Assembly (NCBI RefSeq): GCF_000348905.1
Contig: NZ_AOFT01000004.1
Location: 62,001-126,000, forward strand
Direction: 5' to 3'
DNA from: Bhargavaea cecembensis DSE10
GTDB taxonomy: Bacteria; Bacillota; Bacilli; Bacillales_A; Planococcaceae
Length of the DNA stretch: 64,000 nucleotides
Both the position numbers and the translations under genes were made by a program. The notes below the pieces were generated by a model. It saw nothing but the letters and a program-made list of their open reading frames with translations, ran no database searches and had not been told where the DNA came from. The stretch's first letter is position 1; every line of letters starts with the position of its first letter. Positions 1-7,729 of this stretch are shown here, piece after piece.

Positions 1-210
1 ATCGGCCTGATGGCCCCTCATATCGCCCGGGCCATCGCCGGACCGCGCCACCAGCACTACCTTCCTGCGGCCATGCTGATCGGCGCAGGGCTCCTTATTG
101 CGGCAGATACGATCGGCCACTCGCTCCCGGACTTCACCGTCCCGGCAGGCATCATCGCCGCCCTCATCGGCGCACCGTACTTCCTTTATCTCATGAAGAG
201 GAGCGGTTGA
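1..210 (+). CDS. FecCD-family iron ABC transporter permease, C-terminal end (partial)
   Basis: The frame is open from the first base and ends at TGA 208-210, giving the last 69 residues of a membrane protein whose start lies outside the window. The residues G-L-M-A-P-H-I-A-R near the beginning, then A-D-T-I-G and the closing P-A-G-I-I-A-A-L-I-G-A-P-Y-F stretch are characteristic of the C-terminus of BtuC/FecCD permeases, which carry ferric siderophores or cobalamin across the cytoplasmic membrane with a binding protein and an ATPase. Two hydrophobic segments are visible. The substrate cannot be told from this fragment. It is followed by a 21-bp repeat array and then a terminator. Confidence 0.88.
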   Translation: MGLMAPHIARAIAGPRHQHYLPAAMLIGAGLLIAADTIGHSLPDFTVPAGIIAALIGAPYFLYLMKRSG

Positions 211-218
211 ATCCGAAA

Positions 219-323
219 ACGTTGATGATCTTGGATGAGACGTTGACGAAGTTTACTGAGACGTTGATTATGTTCATTGAGACGTTGACGATCTTTATTG
301 AAACGTTGATAATCCTCCCACGC
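219..323. repeat. Five tandem 21-bp units between stop codon and terminator
   Basis: The core ACGTTGA starts at 219, 240, 261, 282 and 303, exactly 21 bp apart each time, usually preceded by GAG. The bases between cores vary. The array begins 9 bp after the permease stop codon and ends just before the terminator stem. Translating it gives only low-complexity peptides (E-T-L on one strand, N-V-S on the other), so I do not treat it as coding. The same period with a different core recurs at five other places in the window. Confidence 0.85.
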
Positions 324-328
324 ATAAT

Positions 329-361
329 AAAACCAGCAGCCGTCCGCCGGCTGCTGGTTTT
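329..361. terminator. Bidirectional intrinsic terminator
   Basis: A 14-bp perfect stem (AAAACCAGCAGCCG at 329-342 and its complement at 348-361) with a 5-base loop, and A/T runs on both sides, lies between the convergent permease and YciI genes. Confidence 0.85.
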
Positions 362-366
362 CTGGT

Positions 367-630
367 TCACGCGAAGCTCGCGATCCATTCTTTGATTTCG
401 ATTCCACGTGCGCCTTTTTCGACGTACGGGTCTTGCTTGGCAATTTCCTCAGCCGCTTCAAGCGACTCGGCCTCGTAGATCACCATGCCGCCGGAACCGT
501 CGGCAAAGCGGCCCTTCGCTTTTACATTGCCCTTTTCGATCTGTTCGTCCAGAAACGCCAGATGATCCGGACGGAGGGTTTGACTCAGTTCCTCATCCTT
601 CATCGGCAGATACACCACAAAGTAAGACAT
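367..630 (-). CDS. YciI family protein
   Basis: An 87-residue protein starting M-S-Y-F-V-V-Y-L-P. The ATG at 628-630 is preferred over an upstream one at 666 because a GGGGG ribosome site lies about 7 bases before it. The alpha/beta dimeric ferredoxin-like fold of YciI proteins is suggested by length, by the R-P-D-H-L-A-F-L segment and by the K-A-K-G-R-F-A-D-G-S-G-G-M motif. YciI proteins are small cytoplasmic proteins of poorly known, possibly catalytic, function; some are dehydrochlorinase- or monooxygenase-like. It stands alone, with a TATAAT-like box around 667-672 on the minus strand as a possible promoter. Confidence 0.8.
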   Translation of the reverse strand: MSYFVVYLPMKDEELSQTLRPDHLAFLDEQIEKGNVKAKGRFADGSGGMVIYEAESLEAAEEIAKQDPYVEKGARGIEIKEWIASFA

Positions 631-706
631 CCCGTTTCCCCCATTTCCACTAGTTGTCCATATCATTATATCGATTTATGGACACGGGGGAAATGGGGAC
701 GGCGGA

Positions 707-1897
707 TCAGGACTTTACCGGAGCTTTCCTGGCGACTCCCGTCCGGACCGCCGCTTCTGCGACAGACTTCGTAACTGCGTCCGCAACCCGCACGTCAAAC
801 GGATCCGGAATGATCCGGTCATCGGTGAGCGCGGTGCGGCCGATCAGGTCCGCGATTGCATAAGCGGCAGCACGCTTCATTTCCTCGTTCACTTCGCTTG
901 CCCGCACGCTGAGCGCCCCTCGGAAAATCCCCGGGAAAGCGAGGATGTTGTTGACCTGGTTCGGGAAATCGGAACGTCCCGTGCCGACGATGCGGGCACC
1001 GGCTGCTTTCGCCTCATCCGGCATGATTTCCGGGACCGGGTTCGCCATTGCAAAGATGATCGGCTCCTGGGCCATGGAACGGACCATGTCCTGGGTGAGC
1101 GCGCCTGCCGCGGACACCCCGATAAAGACATCTGCGCCGACGATGACATCCGCCAGGCTGCCGCTCCTGCGCCCCGGATTCGTCGCCTGTGCGATTGACT
1201 CCTTCATCGGATTCATCCGCTCCGTCCGGCCTTCATAGATGGCACCCGCCGTATCGCACATGATGATCTGTTCAACGCCGAAACCGAGCAGGAGCTTTGC
1301 AATTGCCACACCTGCCGCTCCCGCGCCGTTCATGACAACCTTCATGTCGCGGAGCTCTCTCCCCGTCAGGCGGGAAGCGTTCAGAAGGCCCGCCGCGACA
1401 ACGATGGCCGTCCCGTGCTGGTCATCGTGGAACACCGGGATGTCCAGTTCCTCTTTGAGACGGTCTTCGATTTCAAAGCATGCCGGCGCCGCGATGTCCT
1501 CAAGGTTGATTCCGCCGAATACGCCGGCCATCAGCTTGACCGCATTCACGAACTCATCCGGATCTTCCGTGTCCAGGACGATCGGGAAGGCATCCACGCC
1601 GCCGAACCGCTTGAACAGCGCCGCTTTTCCTTCCATGACCGGAATCGATGCCGCAGCGCCAATATTGCCAAGGCCAAGCACCGCGGTGCCGTTGCTGATG
1701 ACACCGACGGTATGGCCTTTGATTGTATAGTCGTAGATGCTTTCCGGATCCTGCTCAATCTCCAGGCAGGGACCGGCGACTCCCGGTGAATACACCAGGC
1801 TCAAGTCACGCTTTGACTCGATCGGTGCCTTTACCGTCACTTCCAGCTTTCCTTCCAGCTCCCGATGCAAATCCAGCGCCTCTTCGTACTTTTTCAC
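707..1897 (-). CDS. NAD(P)-dependent malic enzyme
   Basis: A 396-residue protein that oxidatively decarboxylates malate to pyruvate. Visible hallmarks are the Y-S-P-G-V-A-G-P-C catalytic tyrosine segment, M-E-G-K-A-A-L-F with the catalytic lysine, the metal-binding H-D-D-Q-H-G-T-A segment, a G-A-G-A-A-G Rossmann loop and the C-terminal N-Q-V-N-N signature. The length fits the short bacterial form (such as B. subtilis YtsJ). The start is set at the GTG at 1895-1897, because AAAGGAG lies 9 bases before it; an ATG/other start further upstream would lack such a site. Cofactor preference cannot be read from the sequence. It is a single-gene unit facing away from the toxin region. Confidence 0.93.
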   Translation of the reverse strand: MKKYEEALDLHRELEGKLEVTVKAPIESKRDLSLVYSPGVAGPCLEIEQDPESIYDYTIKGHTVGVISNGTAVLGLGNIGAAASIPVMEGKAALFKRFGGVDAFPIVLDTEDPDEFVNAVKLMAGVFGGINLEDIAAPACFEIEDRLKEELDIPVFHDDQHGTAIVVAAGLLNASRLTGRELRDMKVVMNGAGAAGVAIAKLLLGFGVEQIIMCDTAGAIYEGRTERMNPMKESIAQATNPGRRSGSLADVIVGADVFIGVSAAGALTQDMVRSMAQEPIIFAMANPVPEIMPDEAKAAGARIVGTGRSDFPNQVNNILAFPGIFRGALSVRASEVNEEMKRAAAYAIADLIGRTALTDDRIIPDPFDVRVADAVTKSVAEAAVRTGVARKAPVKS

Positions 1898-2174
1898 CGG
1901 TCTCCACTCCTTTAGCTTGTTACCAAGCAAAATGATAAAAATATACGTTCCATTGTATAGCGTGAATATTTTATAATCAACCGAATCAGAATAATTTCGG
2001 ATAAAAGACTTAAAAACAGCGATGAATCGACACTTTTATGGGTTTTTCAGGATATCACACCATCTTGTATATCAGTTAGTGTGCGCGCCTCCGGCAAAAG
2101 AATACAACAGAGATCCATGTGACGGCATCTCCCTGTTCTGCTAGGATTGTTAACAAGACTGGGAGGCGGAACGG
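1898..2174. other. Divergent intergenic region, no gene seen
   Basis: 277 bases between malic enzyme and the YezG-like gene. It is AT-rich near 1930-2040, which probably holds the divergent promoters, but no convincing -35/-10 pair, repeat or RNA structure could be singled out. Confidence 0.5.
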
Positions 2175-2657
2175 ATGGACACAACCAACCTCGAAACAAC
2201 CACACAGCAGCTGATTGAAACAATCATCGAATCAGTCCCTGCTGATTGGGACAAGATCATGTTCTATGGTGAAAACCGCGGTGAACGGGCCGATTACTTT
2301 TATTATTTTTTCAGGAAAGACAGCCCGGAATTCCTGCCGGATGCGGAGATGCACTACATACTGGATCTGGATCCCACGGATTACCATGAACAGACAGATA
2401 AGATCAATCACCTGATTTTAAAGCTAGCCGGAGAATTCAAGGCACTGGGACGGGAACCGTTCACGACGATGACACTCATGATCGATGACGCCGGCGGCCT
2501 TGATCTCAATTATGGATATGACCCATTACCGTTTGGTCGCGCGGAAGACTACGAGATGAAGTTCACGAAAAAGTATGTGGTGCCCGAATGGAAGGCCCGC
2601 GGAGGACGTCCGGAAAAAAGTGCCATGAGAAGGGTATTCGAACTCTTCTTCAAATGA
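2175..2657 (+). CDS. YezG-like (DUF600) immunity protein
   Basis: A 160-residue acidic cytoplasmic protein. The order of features (N-terminal T-T-Q-Q-L-I-E-T-I-I, then W-D-K-I-M-F-Y-G-E, the aromatic-rich Y-F-Y-Y-F-F segment and the closing L-N-Y-G-Y-D-P-L-P) resembles the YezG/DUF600 antitoxins that neutralise LXG nuclease toxins such as YeeF in Bacillus. The start is fixed by GGGAGG 8 bases upstream. No cognate toxin is adjacent: the LXG toxin further on is a deaminase with its own antitoxin. It may therefore be an orphan immunity gene giving protection against toxins of neighbours. Family assignment rests on recognition of the pattern, not on a search. Confidence 0.72.
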   Translation: MDTTNLETTTQQLIETIIESVPADWDKIMFYGENRGERADYFYYFFRKDSPEFLPDAEMHYILDLDPTDYHEQTDKINHLILKLAGEFKALGREPFTTMTLMIDDAGGLDLNYGYDPLPFGRAEDYEMKFTKKYVVPEWKARGGRPEKSAMRRVFELFFK

Positions 2658-2661
2658 TGAA

Positions 2662-2694
2662 AAGCCCGTGATGCCCCATTGGCATCGCGGGCTT
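2662..2694. terminator. Bidirectional intrinsic terminator
   Basis: AAGCCCGTGATGCC at 2662-2675 pairs with 2681-2694 across a 5-base loop, with one G-U type mismatch. It lies between two convergent genes. Confidence 0.8.
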
Positions 2695-2699
2695 ATTGA

Positions 2700-3614
2700 T
2701 CAGCGGGTCATACTTTGGATCAGATAGCGGATAAAGCGCTCTCCCTCGACTCCGAGGCAGACGTCCATATTCGGCTCACGGCCTGTCACTTTATTGAAAT
2801 CGCAAACGGTCTGGCCGTCGCACAGGGAACTGTCCGCCTCCACATCGACATAGAGACGCTCCGTCCGGACAAACGACCGGTCGAGCGCCACCCCGACCGC
2901 CAGCGGGTCATGCATGGAGCACGCACGGCTTCCGGTCATCTCCTCATACCGGTTCATGTACTGGACGGTCGCTTCACGGATAAACTCCCCTTCTGCATTT
3001 CCTGCCATTTCCCGGACATGCGGTTCATCGAGAAGCGTCTTTTCCGTGACGTCCAGTCCGACAAGCGTGATCGGAAGGCCGGCCTGAAAAACGACTTTCG
3101 CCGCCTCCGGATCGACAAAGATGTTGAACTCGGCTTTCGGCGTGATGTTGCCCGGCGTGTCCAGGGCACCGCCCATGACGACGACTTCCTTCAGCCAGTC
3201 TTTGAGCCGTGGTTCCTTACGCACCGCGAGCGCCATGTTCGTCAGCGGGGCAAGGAGGACGAGCGTCAGCTCACCTTGGTGTTTTTTAGCCTGCTCGATA
3301 ATGAAGTCGGGGGCGAACCCTTCTGCAGGCATTCCAGTCTTCATGTCCCCGAGCGCGCCTCCGATTCCGTCATCACCGTGCACCCTCGCCTCGAAATGAG
3401 GCTCACGCAGGAGCGGCCGGTCCGCACCGCGGACGACCGGAATGTCTTCGCGTCCGATCAGGCTGAGGACTTTCAGTGTGTTGGTTGTCGCGTTATCCAG
3501 CGACGTGTTCCCATTTACGGTTGTCACCCCGACCAATTCGGATTCCTTGGCCGCGAGCAGAAGCGCGATCGCATCGTCGATTCCTGTGTCGACATCCAAT
3601 AATAGTTTCTTCAT
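2700..3614 (-). CDS. Nucleoside hydrolase (inosine/uridine type)
   Basis: A 304-residue enzyme with the diagnostic N-terminal calcium-binding motif D-V-D-T-G-I-D-D-A and the downstream V-T-T-V-N-G-N segment of nucleoside N-ribohydrolases, which split nucleosides into base and ribose. The V-V-V-M-G-G-A and E-F-N-I-F-V-D-P-E-A-A segments and the C-terminal M-H-D-P-L-A (catalytic His/Asp) are also present, so it looks intact. Ribosome site AAAGGCGG precedes the ATG. It follows the endonuclease V gene on the same strand after about 90 bases. Inosine or uridine is the usual substrate of the family; specificity is not proven. Confidence 0.9.
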   Translation of the reverse strand: MKKLLLDVDTGIDDAIALLLAAKESELVGVTTVNGNTSLDNATTNTLKVLSLIGREDIPVVRGADRPLLREPHFEARVHGDDGIGGALGDMKTGMPAEGFAPDFIIEQAKKHQGELTLVLLAPLTNMALAVRKEPRLKDWLKEVVVMGGALDTPGNITPKAEFNIFVDPEAAKVVFQAGLPITLVGLDVTEKTLLDEPHVREMAGNAEGEFIREATVQYMNRYEEMTGSRACSMHDPLAVGVALDRSFVRTERLYVDVEADSSLCDGQTVCDFNKVTGREPNMDVCLGVEGERFIRYLIQSMTR

Positions 3615-3702
3615 ATAATATTCCGCCTTTCTCCATTTCCCGTTTTATTATAGCAATCAGGAAGTGGCCTGAACGAATGAACCCGCGACTCCACCTAGGG
3701 AA

Positions 3703-4425
3703 TCACGGGCTTAATCGTTGTTCTTCTTCCCAGTTGCGGCGCATCCTGCGGGTCGAGATGTCCGCTTCCCGCACCGGTACGGGCAGTCGGCTTTCGGGGC
3801 CTGTAAGCGACAGGACAAGTTCCGTCGATGAATCCAGGTTGATCCCGTTGCCCGGCGAGACGAACACAGGCTTTACGCCGGCGGATGTCCGGACGGCGCG
3901 CCCCAGCGTCTCACCGCCCACTTTGATGTCCGTGCAGCTGCCCTTCTCCCGCTCCGGCTCCTCGTACTCCGTCTCCGCTATCTTAAAATAGGTTTTGGCG
4001 ACACCGACAGCCGGTTTGCCGAGAAAGAACGATGCGTGCGCAGCAATCCCCATCCTGCGGGGGTGGAGGATGCCGTTTCCGTCAAACAGGAACAGGTCCG
4101 GCACCGTTTCCAGCTTTTCGGCAGCCGCAGCGATCAGCGGCAGCTCCCGGAACGTCAGGAATCCGGGGACATACGGTACTTCAATCTTTCCGATTGCCTC
4201 TGCCCGTTCCACTACTTGCATCGTGGCCGCATCAAAGACAGCGACATGGCAGAAACCGGTCTCGGATTCGCCTTCACCGCCGTAAGCCAAGTCGACTCCG
4301 GCCACCGTCCGGAGATCTTCACGGCGGAGCGGCCGGCTCACGTCAATCTGTTTGGCCAGCCGCTCCTGGATTCGGATGAACTCCGCCGGATCCGGACGGA
4401 GAGGATGGATGTCGTTCACCTGCAC
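3703..4425 (-). CDS. nfi: Endonuclease V (deoxyinosine 3' endonuclease)
   Basis: About 240 residues. Endonuclease V nicks DNA beside deoxyinosine, the product of adenine deamination, starting repair. Seen here: A-G-V-D-L-A-Y with the first catalytic Asp, P-Y-V-P-G-F-L-T-F-R-E (the wedge and catalytic Glu), F-D-G-N-G with H-P-R-R-M-G-I-A (second Asp), and V-R-T...K-P-V-F-V-S-P-G-N. The start is placed at the GTG at 4423-4425, 8 bases after AAAGGAAG; a GTG at 4434 sits too close to that site. It lies directly downstream of the LXG deaminase toxin and its antitoxin, the same order as ywqJ-ywqK-ywqL in B. subtilis, where ywqL is also an endonuclease V gene. Confidence 0.93.
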   Translation of the reverse strand: MQVNDIHPLRPDPAEFIRIQERLAKQIDVSRPLRREDLRTVAGVDLAYGGEGESETGFCHVAVFDAATMQVVERAEAIGKIEVPYVPGFLTFRELPLIAAAAEKLETVPDLFLFDGNGILHPRRMGIAAHASFFLGKPAVGVAKTYFKIAETEYEEPEREKGSCTDIKVGGETLGRAVRTSAGVKPVFVSPGNGINLDSSTELVLSLTGPESRLPVPVREADISTRRMRRNWEEEQRLSP

Positions 4426-4443
4426 ACTTGCCACTTCCTTTGC

Positions 4444-4668
4444 TTATCCACGTTTCTCATAGTACGCGCGCTGGGACTCAATCAGCCCGAACAGATCAGG
4501 GTCCGGTTCTGCTTGTACCAGACGAGGACCCCATAGACATACTCTCCTCGATACTCGCCGTAAAAGAGAAGGTTCTCCCCATCGCCACAGTACCAGGTCG
4601 CTCAGATATTCCTCAACGAGATTATTCCACGGAACGCCCTGCTCCAACACTTCTTCAGCCGTTAACAC
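4444..4668 (-). pseudogene. Frameshifted second YwqK-like antitoxin
   Basis: A GTG-started 74-codon frame whose first 27 codons (L-T-A-E-E-V-L-E-Q-G...) match the start of the intact antitoxin gene just upstream (L-L-T-K-E-E-L-I-E-K-G). From about 4587 the similarity jumps to another frame, which reads D-G-E-N-L-L-F-Y-G-E-Y and matches D-G-S-V-L-Y-Y-G-E-Y of the intact copy; that frame stops near 4490, and the original frame resumes with I-E-S-Q-R-A-Y-Y-E-K, like I-R-Q-S-R-E-F-Y-Q-K. It therefore appears to be a decayed, internally deleted tandem duplicate. A small functional protein cannot be excluded because one frame stays open throughout. Confidence 0.62.
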
Positions 4669-4670
4669 TC

Positions 4671-5147
4671 TTATTCTGCCCCGTAATGTTTCTGATAGAA
4701 TTCACGGCTTTGCCGAATCATGGTCAATTGGCTGTTGTCCGGTTCCATTTTCTCTTCAACAAGTTCACCGGACCCATCCCATCTTTTATATTTCAGCTCA
4801 TGCCCATACTCGTATTCTCCCCAGAATACGAGGCGTCCTTCCTTGTCCCATTGATGTTGTTCGCCGTGGATCGGCCCGTGGAAATGGGCGTGGATCTGCT
4901 TTACTTGTCCGTTCGGATGGAAGTCCACCGAAATTCCATGTGGCAGTCCGTCCGCATACTCTCCGTAGTACAGGACCGAGCCGTCCTGCTCGCTCAGCTC
5001 ATAGACCAGCCCATTGACCGGAACGAGATCGTCCCCTTCCTCACCGGTCCGTACAAACAGCTGGTCGCTCGGCGGCTCCATCTCTAGATCATCGTAGTCG
5101 TATCCTTTTTCAATCAGCTCTTCTTTCGTCAGCAGTTTATCGTCCAT
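4671..5147 (-). CDS. YwqK-like antitoxin (MORN-type repeat protein)
   Basis: A 158-residue protein with short repeated G-E-Y-x-x-G motifs typical of toxin-antitoxin YwqK and MORN-repeat proteins: L-Y-Y-G-E-Y-A-D-G-L-P-H-G, then F-H-P-N-G-Q-V, then V-F-W-G-E-Y-E-Y-G. GAGGTGATC lies 7 bases before the ATG. Its first codons overlap the last 11 bases of the toxin gene, indicating translation coupled to it, as expected for an immunity gene. It should act in the cytoplasm by binding the deaminase domain of the toxin before secretion. The decayed copy next to it shows that the immunity gene was once duplicated. Confidence 0.82.
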   Translation of the reverse strand: MDDKLLTKEELIEKGYDYDDLEMEPPSDQLFVRTGEEGDDLVPVNGLVYELSEQDGSVLYYGEYADGLPHGISVDFHPNGQVKQIHAHFHGPIHGEQHQWDKEGRLVFWGEYEYGHELKYKRWDGSGELVEEKMEPDNSQLTMIRQSREFYQKHYGAE

Positions 5148-6648
5148 TCTTGATCACCTCAGGGAAGAATTTCGTGCCGCCCGTGATGTATTCACAATGC
5201 GGGCACCGCGGCATCGGCATGCCAGGCTGCGGCATCTTCGGCCCCAGCTTTTTCGTGTTGACGACATGGACCATAAAGTCGTCCAGCTTGGCATTCGGAT
5301 TGTTTTGCAACGCCTCATTCAGCGCGCGGACCTCAGCATGAGAACCGCTTCCGGCCGTCTTTGTATAGCCGTCCCGTATGGCCGGCGGCATATTCTCGAT
5401 GCGGTCACGCAGCTGCGGATGAAGATTGGAAGGCACTTTCCCGCTCGGATCGTTGATGCCGTAATACGTCTTGCCGGTCTTTTTGTCCAGGACGCCCGCG
5501 ACCGCCGGACCCAACTCCTTCTTGGTCATGCCGCTCGCTTTCAGCCGGTCCAGCTCATCTCTTGTCGACTGACGCAGGTTGATCCGCTGATGCAGTTCCT
5601 TCGGCGGAACCGTTCCGTATTTGGCACGCAGCTCTTCCAGTCGGGTCGGTTTTTTCGGCGCCGGGGCTTTTGTCGCCCAGCTGGCATTTGGTGAGTTCTT
5701 GACCAGTTTGTAGCCTGTCTTCCCGACTTTCAGTGCCTTGCCGAACGGGGTGAACCCGGCGATTGCGATTCCCTTATCAAGAAGAGAGGCATCGGGGTCA
5801 AGGATGGTCTTCGCGTCATCGAGGAACAGGAAGTCCGCTGCTCCCTTCAGGAAGCCGAGCACCTTGTTCCCGCTCTCCTCTTTTTCCGCTTCGCCGACAT
5901 CCTTTGCGTCAGCGGAAGGTGATTCACTTACATTGGCGCTTTCCCCGGCTTCTTCAATACCGAGAAGTTCCGCCTCCCGGGCAGCCAGATCCGTTTTCAG
6001 CGCCTGGACGCCCTCAAGGCCATTCCAGCTGTCCGCATCAAAGTCGGCACCGGCAAGCCCCTCCGCCATCATCGATTCGATCTCGGAGACCCACTGATCC
6101 ATATGAAGAAGTGCCGTTTCAATGGAAGCCAGGCCATTCGTCTGGCTGTAGTCAAACTCCCGGAGGCCGGTGACGGTGTCGTCCTTATGGATCCGGGCAT
6201 CACGGACACCCTCCTGCACATCACTGTCATTAAGGTGCGGCAGCGAGACGATATCCGCTACAGAATCCATGATGCTGTTCGCATCCGAAGTCAGCCGGGT
6301 AACGGTCGAAGAAAGATCGGTGAGCGCATGCTCAATCTCAGACTCGAGAAAGGCCTCTTTGATGTGTCCCGACGGATCCGGCTCCAGTGCCTGAAGTGCC
6401 GAGAACACCTCCGCGCAGGCCGTCAGGAAATCCTGGACAAAAAACATGAAATAACTCCCGAACGTCAGGTGGCACTCCTGATAAAACATCCTCAGGCTCT
6501 CGCCGCCCTGCCCTTTCAATGACTCTCCAAGCGCAACAAAACGTTCCGCCGTCAGAACAACCTCCCTCATCTCACCGTCCAGCCGCTCCAGCGTCCCCAC
6601 GTTCCTCTGAAGCCCCTCAATCAACTGCCCCGAATCCAATACCTTCAT
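5137..6648 (-). CDS. LXG-type secreted toxin with C-terminal YwqJ-like deaminase
   Basis: 503 residues from the ATG at 6646-6648, preceded by GGAGGGG (an upstream in-frame ATG at 6729 has none). The N-terminal 200 or so residues form the helical LXG region used by type VII (ESX/Yuk) secretion; the middle is charged and low in complexity, with a G-F-L-K-G-A-A-D-F-L-F-L-D-D segment; the last ~150 residues hold S-H-A-E-V (zinc His and catalytic Glu) and M-P-R-C-P-H-C-E-Y (the two zinc Cys) of the nucleic-acid/nucleotide deaminase fold, YwqJ branch. The target base and substrate are unknown. The toxin is expected to be exported into rival cells and to be neutralised at home by the overlapping antitoxin. 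Confidence 0.88.
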   Translation of the reverse strand: MKVLDSGQLIEGLQRNVGTLERLDGEMREVVLTAERFVALGESLKGQGGESLRMFYQECHLTFGSYFMFFVQDFLTACAEVFSALQALEPDPSGHIKEAFLESEIEHALTDLSSTVTRLTSDANSIMDSVADIVSLPHLNDSDVQEGVRDARIHKDDTVTGLREFDYSQTNGLASIETALLHMDQWVSEIESMMAEGLAGADFDADSWNGLEGVQALKTDLAAREAELLGIEEAGESANVSESPSADAKDVGEAEKEESGNKVLGFLKGAADFLFLDDAKTILDPDASLLDKGIAIAGFTPFGKALKVGKTGYKLVKNSPNASWATKAPAPKKPTRLEELRAKYGTVPPKELHQRINLRQSTRDELDRLKASGMTKKELGPAVAGVLDKKTGKTYYGINDPSGKVPSNLHPQLRDRIENMPPAIRDGYTKTAGSGSHAEVRALNEALQNNPNAKLDDFMVHVVNTKKLGPKMPQPGMPMPRCPHCEYITGGTKFFPEVIKNGR

Positions 6649-6769
6649 ATGGTCCCCTCCATCCCAGGTAGTCCGGTCATCCGCACACTGACTTTTCCAA
6701 TAGTTTATCACAGGCGGGCTACGCCGCAACTAAGGCGGAAGAAGGGTTTTAAAGCTGGAAATGAAGAAA

Positions 6770-6793
6770 GAGCCGGCCCGGGCCGGGCGGCTC
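6770..6793 (-). terminator. GC-rich intrinsic terminator after the prepilin genes
   Basis: GAGCCG at 6770-6775 pairs with CGGCTC at 6788-6793 with further GC pairing inside; on the minus strand it is followed by a CTTTCTTC pyrimidine stretch. Confidence 0.6.
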
Positions 6794-6805
6794 CCTTAAT
6801 ACGGT

Positions 6806-7228
6806 CTAGTTGAGTGTGCCGAGACGGCTCAGTGTGATCGGTACGGTCAATTCGGATTTCCCGTCCATAACGGTCACCGTCAGAGTTTCCCGGTCACCTA
6901 AAGGACGATTGAGGATGTCTTCGCTATGTAAATGATGCGTATAGATTCCGCCACCGACCCGACCGCTCTTGAAATCGCAACCTTCGATTGATAAAGCCTG
7001 CCCCTCTTTAAGGAGCAGCATGTCCGGACATTGACGGTGCGCCTCCGCCAACTCGGCAGTGACGAGATTGGCTTCCTGCTGCAGGCGCGTCTTCGCCATT
7101 TGTGCCGCATTCGACTTCATATTCAGCCCGATCATCGTCATCGCAAGCATCATAAACATGGTGCCGATCACGAGTACGGCAAGCACCTCCATTAATGACA
7201 TTCCCGCCTCATTCTTTAGTTGCCGCAT
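6806..7228 (-). CDS. Prepilin-like protein
   Basis: 140 residues. After a short basic leader (M-R-Q-L-K-N-E-A-G) comes M-S-L-M-E-V-L-A-V-L and about 20 hydrophobic residues, the class III signal recognised by prepilin peptidases (Gly at -1, Met instead of Phe at +1, Glu at +5). The remainder is a soluble domain with two cysteines. The start overlaps the previous gene by 20 bases. It is the last of three prepilin-like genes read together and was not matched to a named pilin family. Confidence 0.75.
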   Translation of the reverse strand: MRQLKNEAGMSLMEVLAVLVIGTMFMMLAMTMIGLNMKSNAAQMAKTRLQQEANLVTAELAEAHRQCPDMLLLKEGQALSIEGCDFKSGRVGGGIYTHHLHSEDILNRPLGDRETLTVTVMDGKSELTVPITLSRLGTLN

Positions 7229-7709
7229 CGGCAGGCACCTCCAAGTAACCGTAAGCGGAACTTGCGGATTTGTTATTTAAATCAGTGGCTGTCACCTTGA
7301 TCCGGTAGAGGGATGGAGAATCATAGTTTCCGGGATAATCCGGCTCGTTCCAGATCTGGAGCCTGTACTTCCTGGCCGGCGATTTCTCCGTTGCCGGCTC
7401 GGTTCGCTCCCAGGCGGTGCAATCATCACACCCCGCATCAGGAGGAACAAGATCATATTTGGAATCAGGCTGATCTCCCAATTGGATAGGGTTGAATGGA
7501 TTCACTGAGAAATCAGTTGAGCGGCCAAGCAGTGTGGTGAGTTCCATACGGGCATCTGCCATTGTATCCTGCTTTGTCTCGGTTGCTGCGTTCATTTTGG
7601 TCATTTGGGGAAAAGCTGAAGCGGCGATAATGAAAATAATACCCAAAAGTACGATAGCAGCAAGGACTTCGACGAGGGTGAGTCCTCTTAAATTATCCAT
7701 TAGTTTCAT
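7209..7709 (-). CDS. Prepilin-like protein
   Basis: 166 residues with leader M-K-L-M-D-N-L-R-G, then L-T-L-V-E-V-L-A-A-I-V-L-L-G (Glu at +5) and a hydrophobic helix, i.e. a type IV prepilin/pseudopilin N-terminus. GGAG sits 9 bases before the ATG. The middle carries a close cysteine pair (C-D-D-C), and the tail has I-K-V-T-A-T-D like a beta-rich pseudopilin domain. It is 20 bases downstream of the large pilin-like gene and overlaps the next one. Likely a minor subunit of a short surface pilus or DNA-uptake type pseudopilus. Confidence 0.76.
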   Translation of the reverse strand: MKLMDNLRGLTLVEVLAAIVLLGIIFIIAASAFPQMTKMNAATETKQDTMADARMELTTLLGRSTDFSVNPFNPIQLGDQPDSKYDLVPPDAGCDDCTAWERTEPATEKSPARKYRLQIWNEPDYPGNYDSPSLYRIKVTATDLNNKSASSAYGYLEVPADAATKE

Positions 7710-7729
7710 TTCTAACTTCTCCGTTCATC

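Noticed and set aside
219-323. A CRISPR array
   Set aside because: Units are only 21 bp, there is no constant repeat alternating with unique spacers, and no cas gene is near.
2715-3602. A 295-codon plus-strand frame
   Set aside because: It mirrors the nucleoside hydrolase gene on the other strand and carries no conserved motif.
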